Below are positions 11,609 through 20,054 of a DNA stretch of 37,116 bases, piece by piece. The stretch comes from Candidatus Uhrbacteria bacterium (lineage in GTDB: Bacteria > Patescibacteriota > Patescibacteriia > JACQRZ01). Under the pieces are notes generated by a model. It saw only the letters and a list, made by a program, of their open reading frames with translations. It did no database searches and was not told the origin of the DNA. The first letter of the stretch is position 1. The number at the start of each line of letters is the position of its first letter. The translations under genes and the position numbers were made by a program. The stretch is taken from positions 1 through 37,116 of the forward strand of contig JACQSA010000018.1 of assembly GCA_016206145.1 (NCBI GenBank), in the 5' to 3' direction.

Positions 11609-14600
11609 CTATTGTTCTTCCGGTTTGATTTTTAAAAGCTCCACATCTAACGCAAGTCCTTTCAACTCTCTGATCAACACATTAAACGCCTCTGGCACAT
11701 TTGATTTCACAATTTTTTCACCCTTGATGATCGCCTCATAGGCTTTTGATCTGCCGGAGATATCATCAGACTTGATCGTAAGGATTTCTTGAAGCGTGTG
11801 AGCTGCCCCATACGCCTCGAGTGCCCATACTTCCATTTCTCCAAAACGTTGCCCGCCTGATTGCGCTTTTCCTCCCAATGGCTGCTGAGTGATTAAAGAG
11901 TACGGTCCGATTGAACGCTGATGAATCTTGTCTTCCACCATATGAATAAGTTTCATCATGTACATCACGCCAACCACGCTTTTTTCTTTAAAATATTCGC
12001 CTGTCCGTCCGTCAAATAGCTGAAGTTTTCCGTCATTGGGAAATCCTGCTTTCACAAGATTTTGCCGAATCGTGTCTTCTTGAATGCCGTCGAGCGCAGG
12101 GGTTGCGATATTGATATTCATTGTATGGGCAGCAAGTCCGAGATGGGTTTCGAGAAGCTGCCCCAGATTCATACGGGAAATCACGCCCAACGGTGAAAGT
12201 ATAATATCCACTGAAGTGCCGTCTTCCAAATGTGGCATATCTTCCATAGGCACCACACGGGAAATCACGCCCTTGTTGCCATGACGGCCTGCCATCTTGT
12301 CTCCCACTTGAATTTTACGTAAATGTGCAACAGTGATTTGCACGGTTTTGATCACTCCTGCAGACATTTTGTCTCCATTCTCGCGAGAAAATACCTTAAT
12401 ATCAATAACCTTGCCGTGCTCGCCATGCTCAAGATACATGGAAGAATCGCGGATGTCCTTTGCTTTTTCTCCAAAAATGGCCCGCAACAATTTCTCTTCC
12501 GGAGAAAGTTCGGTCTCGCCTTTTGGCGTAATCTTTCCTACCAATATGTCACCGGAAGAAACTTCTGCGCCAATACGCACAATGCCGTCTTCATCGAGAT
12601 CCTTTAATTTCTCTTCGCTCACGTTTGGAATATCGCGGGTGATCATTTCCGGTCCGAGTTTTGTATCGCGTACGGCAAGTGTGTAATTCTCAATATGAAT
12701 CGAGGTGAAACGGTCGTCATGCATAAGGCGATCCGAAATAAGAATGGCGTCCTCATAATTGCCAAGCTCCCATGACATAAATGCAACAACTACGTTTTGC
12801 CCAAGCGCAAGCTCTGCATTTTCTGTGGATGGCCCATCGGCAAGTACAGTACCTGACGCAACCTTGTCCCCTTTTGTGCAAAGCACTTTTTGGTTGATGC
12901 AAGTGGAAGCGTTTGACCGCCGAAATTTTGCCAGCGAATAATTTACAATCTCTTGATCATCTTTTTGCACAGTAATTTGATCACCCTCGACCCCGATCAC
13001 AGTGCCGGAAGTGTCGCTTACAAGCATACGGCCGGAATCAAGCGCAACGCGGTATTCCACTCCAGTACCAATACGTGGCGCATCAGGACATACAAGAGGA
13101 ACTGCTTGACGTTGCATATTTGAACCCATCAATGCACGAGCGGCATCGTCGTGTTCAAGGAATGGGATCAGAGAAGTTGAAATGCTTACGATTTGATTTG
13201 GCGCAACATCCATGTATTCCACGTGCTCAACTTGATCCAATGCCGGCTGTCCATATTTTCTCACCTCTGCTTTATCATTGATAAAATGTCCTTTCTCATC
13301 AAGCGGCGTGGGTGCGGCAGTTGTGATATGGCGTTCCTCAGTGAATGCGTCGAGATATACGACATCATCTGTTACCACAGGAGTTCCTTGTTTGTCTTTG
13401 GTGACTTTTCGAAAGGGGGTTTCAATAAATCCGTACTCATTGAGCCTAGCGTAGGAAGCAAGATGGCCCACCAACCCGATATTTGGGCCTTCCGGAGTTG
13501 CGATAGGGCAAATACGGCCATAATGCGTAGGATGCACATCGCGCACTTCAAAACCAGCGCGCTCGCGAGAAAGGCCTCCAGGCCCAAGAGCAGAAATGCG
13601 TCGTTTATGTTCGAGTTCTGAAAGCGGATTGGTCTGATCCATAAACTGAGATAACTGCGAAGACATGAAAAACTCTTTCACCGCAATAATCACCGGCCTC
13701 GCATTGATAAGTTTTGCGGGTGTAATCACGTCGATATCCAATGTGCTCATGCGATCTCGAATAATACGCACCATGCGGCCAAGTCCGATGCGAAACTTAT
13801 TCTGCACAAGTTCACCAACTGCGCGAATGCGGCGATTTCCCAAATGATCGATATCGTCAGGCTCAACCTGAGAGTTATTGTATTTGACGATTTCTGAAAT
13901 AATTGCAACGAGATCTTCTTTGTGAAGAACGCGACCGTCTTTTGTTTTTGTCAAAAAATCAAGATCAAATCGCAAGTTCATTTTATGCCTGCCAACTCTT
14001 CCAAGATCGTAGCGGTCAAACCAAAAAAACATATCAGTGATCAAAGAACGGGCATTATCGGGAGTTGCGAGATCCCCGGGACGAATGCGTTTGTAGATTT
14101 CCACCAAACCTTCTTCTTCGCTCTTTGCCAAGTCTTTTGCCAATGTCGCCTCAATATGATGCCGATCGGGATCAGTATCCACTTTCGCAAATAACGACTG
14201 GATTTCCTCGTCACTGCCGTATCCGAATGCTTTCAGAAGAGAAGTAACGGCGACTTTGCGTTTACGGTCAATTTTTACCCATATGCAATTGTTTTCGTCT
14301 GTTTCAAATTCAAGCCACGCACCTCTGTTTGGAATAATTTTTGCGCCATAATGCCGCCGATCTGAACCACGGTGGATCTCAGAGGTAAAGAAGACTCCGG
14401 CAGAACGTATTAATTGCGATACCACAACGCGCTCAACACCGTTGATAATAAAGGTACCGCGGTCAGTCATGAGAGGAAAATCTCCCAAATAAATATCTTG
14501 GTCCTTCTCTTCGTTTGTCCGTTTATTTACCAGTTTTGTCTTTACCCAAAGCGCAGATTCAAATGTGAGATTTTTTGCAAGGCTTGTCTTTTCGTCAAAT

Positions 14601-14818
14601 TTTGGCTCGTCAAAATAATACCCAATAAAACTCAGCTCCAAGTCGCGGCCCGCGATATCTTTAATGGGAGAGATTTCATCAAAAAGTTCTTCAAGACCGG
14701 TGTCTCGAAACCAACGATATGAATCCATCTGAACCTCGATTAAGTGAGGAAGAGGAATCACGTTATGCTCCTTTGTGTAATAGGCTCTTGTGTGGAGCTG
14801 TTGTCCCTGTATGTTCAT
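11609..14818 (-). CDS. rpoB: DNA-directed RNA polymerase subunit beta
   Basis: 'SQLSQFMDQTNPLSELEHKRRISALGPGGLSRERAGFEVRDVHPTHYGRICPIATPEGPNIGL', 'KMAGRHGNKGVIS'. Confidence 0.99.
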   Translation of the reverse strand: MNIQGQQLHTRAYYTKEHNVIPLPHLIEVQMDSYRWFRDTGLEELFDEISPIKDIAGRDLELSFIGYYFDEPKFDEKTSLAKNLTFESALWVKTKLVNKRTNEEKDQDIYLGDFPLMTDRGTFIINGVERVVVSQLIRSAGVFFTSEIHRGSDRRHYGAKIIPNRGAWLEFETDENNCIWVKIDRKRKVAVTSLLKAFGYGSDEEIQSLFAKVDTDPDRHHIEATLAKDLAKSEEEGLVEIYKRIRPGDLATPDNARSLITDMFFWFDRYDLGRVGRHKMNLRFDLDFLTKTKDGRVLHKEDLVAIISEIVKYNNSQVEPDDIDHLGNRRIRAVGELVQNKFRIGLGRMVRIIRDRMSTLDIDVITPAKLINARPVIIAVKEFFMSSQLSQFMDQTNPLSELEHKRRISALGPGGLSRERAGFEVRDVHPTHYGRICPIATPEGPNIGLVGHLASYARLNEYGFIETPFRKVTKDKQGTPVVTDDVVYLDAFTEERHITTAAPTPLDEKGHFINDKAEVRKYGQPALDQVEHVEYMDVAPNQIVSISTSLIPFLEHDDAARALMGSNMQRQAVPLVCPDAPRIGTGVEYRVALDSGRMLVSDTSGTVIGVEGDQITVQKDDQEIVNYSLAKFRRSNASTCINQKVLCTKGDKVASGTVLADGPSTENAELALGQNVVVAFMSWELGNYEDAILISDRLMHDDRFTSIHIENYTLAVRDTKLGPEMITRDIPNVSEEKLKDLDEDGIVRIGAEVSSGDILVGKITPKGETELSPEEKLLRAIFGEKAKDIRDSSMYLEHGEHGKVIDIKVFSRENGDKMSAGVIKTVQITVAHLRKIQVGDKMAGRHGNKGVISRVVPMEDMPHLEDGTSVDIILSPLGVISRMNLGQLLETHLGLAAHTMNINIATPALDGIQEDTIRQNLVKAGFPNDGKLQLFDGRTGEYFKEKSVVGVMYMMKLIHMVEDKIHQRSIGPYSLITQQPLGGKAQSGGQRFGEMEVWALEAYGAAHTLQEILTIKSDDISGRSKAYEAIIKGEKIVKSNVPEAFNVLIRELKGLALDVELLKIKPEEQ

Positions 14819-14826
14819 GCGCGTAT

Positions 14827-14858
14827 ATTTTATGAACTCGATCCCTCGATACTGTCAA
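14827..14858 (-). promoter_or_regulatory. Candidate rpoBC promoter
   Basis: Minus strand perfect -35 TTGACA (14853-14858) and -10-like TAAAAT (14827-14832, 20-nt spacer) or CATAAA (18-nt spacer), 8 nt upstream of the rpoB ATG. Confidence 0.5.
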
Positions 14859-15198
14859 GAAAAACAAAAAATTTCACCGGGCTTATTGTTTCGGTGAATT
14901 TCTTATGTGTACGTGTTTAATTACTCGCCCTCATTCCTATAGAAGTGGTGGTTATGTGGGATGGGGTTCCACGTTATTTCGATAACACGCCTTGATATAA
15001 AACAGATAAATACTACTATGGCTCTTTGCCCTTGTCAAGGGTTTGTGGCCTCTCCTAGAATTCCAAGGATCACAAATCCTAAATTTTGTTTAAATTATAA
15101 AGAAATTCTCGTTTTTCTCTTCTATCGCATTATTTTGAACAATTTTAGGTATCAACAGAAATACCCCATTCATACACAGGTTATCCACATTCTATACG

Positions 15199-15273
15199 TG
15201 GTGCACCCGCCAGGAATCGAACCTGGATTTCGGGCTTCGGAGGCCCATGTTCTATCCATTGAACTACGGATGC
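15199..15273 (-). tRNA. tRNA-Arg (anticodon CCG), CCA end encoded
   Basis: Minus strand GCATCCGTAGTTCAATGGATAGAACATGGGCCTCCGAAGCCCGAAATCCAGGTTCGATTCCTGGCGGGTGCACCA; acceptor stem, D-arm, 7-nt loop CTCCGAA, T-arm GGTTCGATTCC all present. Confidence 0.95.
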
Positions 15274-16292
15274 GAACGTGTATATGTTCTGCGCACCGCT
15301 CGAACGCATGAATACAGTGTATAGAGAAATGGGGAAAAAATACAATCTCTGGCAGAAGGGTATGATATCACAGTACCCCCAAATCCTTTCTTGAAGCGTG
15401 TAAGTCCTGCCCATGGATGAGAAGGGTCGTCTGTATCGGCGACTCCCCAAAAATCATAATATCGATACCCAAACATTTTCGCTTCTTTGATGATATGCCA
15501 ATGTAACGCAAATGGAGCCATGATATTCCTCTGCGCTGATGAGCTTGCGCCATGGACATATGTCGCAGTATCTCCAAAAAATAACACAAGCGCTCCGGCG
15601 AGCAATTGTTCATTTGCATATGCGGTGTACAAACGGACAAACGGTTGCGGATAATTTTGTGGCGATTTTTTTTGAAATAATTGAAAAAGTGTGCGATAGT
15701 ACGCCTCTTGGTGAAGATGAAAATGGTCCCTCTGCGCTGTTTCTTTGAGTAAAAACAAAAATTCTTTTTGTATCTTCGAGGAAGGAAAATCGTCAACGCG
15801 TATCTGGACTCCGTGCTTACCCGCCAGGCGTATATTGTATCTTGTTTTTGGATGCATCTCGGCCAACAGAGCCTCTTCGGTTTTGTCCAGCTCTATAAAA
15901 AGCGTTGTTTGAGGTTGGGTGGAAACGATTTTTTTTTGAGCGCGGCAGAAAAAAAAATCATTCGTTCCTTTCTGAGACTCCCAGCGTAAAAAAACAGCCT
16001 TTGTCCTTTTTTGCACTTCCTGCAGCTCTTTTTTCAGGCGAATGTCTTCCTCCTCTCCATACTCTCCTACCGGACCGTGCGGCAGATAAAGATAGGAATA
16101 TCCTGCCGCAAGCGCGTAGACAAACATTTGGATAATTGCAGTGCCCTTCCCCTCGCTGTATAACGAAAAACGCTCAACCCTATGCCCTATGATTTTTTGA
16201 AACTCCCCCCACTCATAACTTTGCAAAAATGGGGAGTGCGGTTGTCCTGCTACGATCGTATTCCATGCGCCAATGTCAAGTAGGTGCCTCAT
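15264..16292 (-). CDS. FemAB/FmhB-like peptidoglycan bridge aminoacyltransferase (GNAT-fold)
   Basis: 'SPFLQSYEWGEFQKIIGHRVERFSL...YLPHGPVG', 'MHPKTRYNIRLAGKHGVQIR', 'ALHWHIIKEAKMFGYRYYDFWGVADTDDPSHPWAGLTRFKKGFGG'. Stop TAG at 15264-15266 lies within the tRNA. Confidence 0.9.
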   Translation of the reverse strand: MRHLLDIGAWNTIVAGQPHSPFLQSYEWGEFQKIIGHRVERFSLYSEGKGTAIIQMFVYALAAGYSYLYLPHGPVGEYGEEEDIRLKKELQEVQKRTKAVFLRWESQKGTNDFFFCRAQKKIVSTQPQTTLFIELDKTEEALLAEMHPKTRYNIRLAGKHGVQIRVDDFPSSKIQKEFLFLLKETAQRDHFHLHQEAYYRTLFQLFQKKSPQNYPQPFVRLYTAYANEQLLAGALVLFFGDTATYVHGASSSAQRNIMAPFALHWHIIKEAKMFGYRYYDFWGVADTDDPSHPWAGLTRFKKGFGGTVISYPSARDCIFSPFLYTLYSCVRAVRRTYTRSHP

Positions 16293-16296
16293 ATGC

Positions 16297-16863
16297 CTAC
16301 TTCCCCAGGGATTTCAAGGCGGCTTTCATGCGTTCCTCTACTTCAATAAGAGTGTCAGGAAGGGATTGTACAACGCTTCGCGCAATAGTGGACGAATAGC
16401 CAAGACGGATGAGCGCTTCGGTAATATCGCTGTCATCTCCACTGCCGCCATCTTCTGCGACGATCACTCCTATACGGTCGCGCAATTCTATTAAGATGCG
16501 ATCGGCTGTCTTTCCCCCTACCCCTGATACGCCCGTAAAAATTGTCCTGTCTCCGCGTGCGATTGCCGCTTTTATTTTTTCAACCGGCGCCGCATTCACT
16601 ATAGAGAGCGCACTTTTTGGGCCAACGCCAGAAACGGATAATAGTTGTTCAAAAAAATCCACCTCGTGTGCACCGATAAAGCCATAGAGTTCCATGCTGT
16701 TCTCCCGTACATGGTGATGGAGATAAAGCGCTATCTCTTGCCCCTCACTGATCTTATGAAGAAGCGCTTCTATTACCGCGATGCGGTATCCAATATCCTG
16801 CACAACTACAATAACTTTCCCTTTTTCTCGACGAAGTATAGTTCCTTTAATATATGCAAGCAT
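16297..16863 (-). CDS. ruvA: Holliday junction branch migration protein RuvA
   Basis: 'MLAYIKGTILRREKGKVIVVVQDIGYRI', HhH 'LLSVSGVGPKSALSIVN' and 'GVSGVGGKTADRILIELRDRI'. Confidence 0.96.
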   Translation of the reverse strand: MLAYIKGTILRREKGKVIVVVQDIGYRIAVIEALLHKISEGQEIALYLHHHVRENSMELYGFIGAHEVDFFEQLLSVSGVGPKSALSIVNAAPVEKIKAAIARGDRTIFTGVSGVGGKTADRILIELRDRIGVIVAEDGGSGDDSDITEALIRLGYSSTIARSVVQSLPDTLIEVEERMKAALKSLGK

Positions 16864-16866
16864 ACA

Positions 16867-19845
16867 CTACGTCATAAATGCGCATGCCACGCGCGCACCT
16901 TCGATCGTACACTCTTTACCATCTGTTGTCTGGTCAAGGGTAATGTCGGTAGCAAGAGTTGCCTTTGCGATGCTATCTTTGTGTTGGGAAATAATCATCT
17001 TGAGATTCTCATCTTTTGTACTTAATACGACCCTCACGTGATCTTTCACTGTAAGACCTACCTCTTTACGGCACGCATTGATCGTGCGCACGAGTTCACG
17101 CACGAGCCCTTCTTGTTTCAATTCTTGCGGAATATCTGTGTGAAGAGCCACAAACCCATCTCCTTGCATTTCTGAAACCCATCCCTGCCCGACAGGTGGT
17201 TTGTCTTGCACTGCGATTTTCTTCACATTCAACTCCTCACAAAGAAGCTCTTGCAATTCATCGTTCAAAAGAAAACTAACAGAAAGGGCGGGAAGCGGCT
17301 GTCGAACTTTAATGCCGCTCTTTGCTCGAAGCGCGTGGCCTATTTCTACAATTCTCCGGACAGTGGCCATGTCCTCCTCGATATTCTGTTCGCGAGAAAA
17401 AGTATTTGCCTGAGGAAAAAAATCAAGGTGGACAGAAAGCAATGCCTTGCCCTCAAGGGCTTGGTATATCTCTTCAGCAATGAAAGGAGTAAAGGGCGCA
17501 AGTAATTTACTTATCTCGCGCAGACACAAAAAAAGCGTTTCCCTTGCGTGTGTCGCAATGTCTTTGTCGCTGCTCTTGCATCGCTCGCGAGATCTTCGCA
17601 CATACCACTGAGAAAGATCTGAAATAAATGAAGACAAAAAAGTGGTTGCGCCTACAAGATGGTATGTGTCCAAATTCTTTGCCACTCCCTCGATACAACC
17701 GGACAAACGAGAAAGGATCCATTGATCAAGGACTGGAAGGCGCTTTGTCGCAAGAGTAAGAGTAGAGGTGTCCGCGTCTCCCTTCTCGGCGAAAAGAAGA
17801 TAAAATTGCAATACGTTTTTGAGGGTATTTATTATCTTATTGTATGTCTCGCGCACTCCGTGTTCAGAAAAATTCAAATTTTCCCCATGCATAACCGGCG
17901 AAGACGCAAGATAAAAACGTAGTGCATCCGCGCCGTACTGATCGAAAATATAATTTGGATCCGGGTAATTTTTAAGCCGCTTACTCATCTTCTTTCCGTC
18001 TTGAGCAAGCACAATGCCGTTTACAATCACGTGCAAAAACGCGGGCACTGTTCCTGCTGGTACGGGAATAGAAGGCTTGTCTCCTCTGCTGAGCGCTGTG
18101 GCAAGCACATGAAGGGTATAAAACCATCCCCGCGTTTGATCCTGTCCTTCGGCAATAAATTCTGCGGGAAAGCCGCGTTCAAATTTTTCTTTATTCTCGA
18201 AAGGATAGTGTGCCTGCGCATAAGGCATAGCGCCTGATTCAAACCAACAATCAAGGACTTCGGGAATCCGATGGAATACTTTTCCGTTCTTTCTTATCTC
18301 AATGCCATCAATCATGTGCTTGTGTAAATCGCTCACAGATACGCCTGACAACTTCTCCAATTCCTCAACGCTTGAGATGCATATGGTTTCTCCCTCTTCA
18401 CTTCTCCAAATAGGAAGTGGCGTGCCCCAAAACCGTGTCCGAGATATTGCCCAGTCACGAGCATTTTCCAACCATTTACCGAACCTCCCTTCTTTCATGT
18501 GTTCGGGCACCCATGCAATCTTTCCATTATTCGCGAGAAGATCATCTTTAATCTGAGTAACCCGCACAAACCAGCTACTTGTGGCGTAATTCAGCAGAGG
18601 GGTCTCGCATCGCCAGCAATGAGGGTAACTATGAGTGTATTTCTTTTTGGAAAAAAGTGCTCCGTGATGCGCAAGCCACTTAATAATCTCAATATCCATT
18701 TTTGAAGGATCCTCTTTTGGTTTGACCTCTTGCGAGGCAAAGTCTGTCACGTCGCCGGTACACTTTCCGTCCATTCCGACATATTGTACAAACGGGATAT
18801 TTTCTCTCGATCCAAGCTGATAGTCGTCCTCGCCAAATGCAGGAGCAATATGAACAACGCCGGTCCCTTCATCTGTGTTTACAAAATCAGCGGTCACCAC
18901 GCGAAAAGAATTTAGGTTGCCAGAAAAGTACGGAAAAAGCGGCTTATAGGTAAGGCCGACAAGATCCTTGCCTTTGAGTATTCTTTTGTGCTGTTCGTAT
19001 CTATCCGAAATAATGTCTTGATATTCTTCTATCTGATCTTGGGCAATGATAACAATATCTCCTGCGCCCTTTTCTTCAAGCATTACGTATGTGATCTTTT
19101 CGCCTACTGCAAGAAGCACATTGCCGGGCAATGTCCATGGTGTCGTAGTCCATACAAGAATAGAGATGGGTTTTGTTATTCCGAGAATTTCCTCCGCGTT
19201 TGTGAGAGTAAACTTTACTGTCGCGGTAATGTCAGTGATTTCCTTATATCCTTGCGTTACTTCAAAATTAGAGAGCGCCGTAGCGCACCGTGGGCATATA
19301 TGCATTGCCTTTTTCCCTTCATAGATCAAGCCCCGTTCCCATGCCTGCGCAAACACCCACCACACGCTCTCCATATAGGAAAGCTCCATGGTCATATACG
19401 GGCGATTCATATCCACCCATCGCCCCATGCGCGTAATGGTCTTTTTCCATTCCTCTGCGTATTCAAGCACTTGAGCGCGGCAGGTTTCATTGAATGCGGC
19501 AATGCCGAAATTTTCAATATCTTTTTTTGTTTTGAGGTTCAGTTTTTCTTCAATAATGTTTTCAATGGGCAATCCATGGCAATCCCATCCCCACACGCGT
19601 TCCACGCGATAGCCCTTCATGGTCCAGTAGCGAGGAATGATGTCTTTGAGAAGAGATGCGACAATATGTCCGTAATGCGGCAGTCCCGTGGCAAAAGGTG
19701 GTCCGTCATAAAAAACGTAGGGCATGTGTTCATCACGCACGGCAACCGATTTTTCAAAAATGGCGTGTTCTTCCCAAAAATCTAAAATCTTTTTTTCGCG
19801 CTCGGATACTGAATGTGCGTCTGGCATAAAGAGAGCTTGTGGCAA
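16867..19845 (-). CDS. ileS: Isoleucyl-tRNA synthetase (IleS2/eukaryote-like type)
   Basis: 'DGPPFATGLPHYGHIVASLLKDIIPRYWTMKGYRVERVWGWDCHGLPIE', 'DGKKMSKRLKNYPDP'. TTG start at 19845 or ATG at 19827. Confidence 0.97.
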   Translation of the reverse strand: MPQALFMPDAHSVSEREKKILDFWEEHAIFEKSVAVRDEHMPYVFYDGPPFATGLPHYGHIVASLLKDIIPRYWTMKGYRVERVWGWDCHGLPIENIIEEKLNLKTKKDIENFGIAAFNETCRAQVLEYAEEWKKTITRMGRWVDMNRPYMTMELSYMESVWWVFAQAWERGLIYEGKKAMHICPRCATALSNFEVTQGYKEITDITATVKFTLTNAEEILGITKPISILVWTTTPWTLPGNVLLAVGEKITYVMLEEKGAGDIVIIAQDQIEEYQDIISDRYEQHKRILKGKDLVGLTYKPLFPYFSGNLNSFRVVTADFVNTDEGTGVVHIAPAFGEDDYQLGSRENIPFVQYVGMDGKCTGDVTDFASQEVKPKEDPSKMDIEIIKWLAHHGALFSKKKYTHSYPHCWRCETPLLNYATSSWFVRVTQIKDDLLANNGKIAWVPEHMKEGRFGKWLENARDWAISRTRFWGTPLPIWRSEEGETICISSVEELEKLSGVSVSDLHKHMIDGIEIRKNGKVFHRIPEVLDCWFESGAMPYAQAHYPFENKEKFERGFPAEFIAEGQDQTRGWFYTLHVLATALSRGDKPSIPVPAGTVPAFLHVIVNGIVLAQDGKKMSKRLKNYPDPNYIFDQYGADALRFYLASSPVMHGENLNFSEHGVRETYNKIINTLKNVLQFYLLFAEKGDADTSTLTLATKRLPVLDQWILSRLSGCIEGVAKNLDTYHLVGATTFLSSFISDLSQWYVRRSRERCKSSDKDIATHARETLFLCLREISKLLAPFTPFIAEEIYQALEGKALLSVHLDFFPQANTFSREQNIEEDMATVRRIVEIGHALRAKSGIKVRQPLPALSVSFLLNDELQELLCEELNVKKIAVQDKPPVGQGWVSEMQGDGFVALHTDIPQELKQEGLVRELVRTINACRKEVGLTVKDHVRVVLSTKDENLKMIISQHKDSIAKATLATDITLDQTTDGKECTIEGARVACAFMT

Positions 19846-19848
19846 AAT

Positions 19849-19880
19849 TGAGTCTGTAGAAAATTGTTTCTACAGACTCA
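19849..19880. repeat. Perfect 14-bp inverted repeat with 4-nt loop in the ileS leader
   Basis: TGAGTCTGTAGAAA-ATTG-TTTCTACAGACTCA. Confidence 0.95.
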
Positions 19881-20054
19881 TCCCGAGGTCGCCAAAGGCG
19901 GCAATCGAGGGATCGAGTCCTTAATATTAAGGTCTATCTCATAGAAACATCACAAAATAGGTCAGTAAAAAACGTTTTTCTACAGTCTCAAATTAGTTTT
20001 CTCGACGATTGACCATATGTGCGATAAGCTGTTAATCAGTATACCCAAAAATCT

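Noticed and set aside
14961-15311. 116-aa + ORF ending '...YVVHPPGIEPGFRASEAHVLSIELRMRT'
   Set aside because: Classic spurious translation antisense to a tRNA gene (tRNA-Arg 15199-15273).
15181-15450. 89-aa - ORF containing 'VVQWIEHGPPKPEIQVRFLAGAP'
   Set aside because: Classic spurious translation of the tRNA sense strand; also overlaps femAB in another frame.
18988-19785. 265-aa + ORF
   Set aside because: Antisense shadow ORF of ileS with no recognisable domain.
19846-20054. T-box riboswitch for ileS
   Set aside because: Looked for the T-box consensus (UGGNACC) and a specifier-loop arrangement on the minus strand; not found. The palindromes are reported as a separate, unassigned structure.
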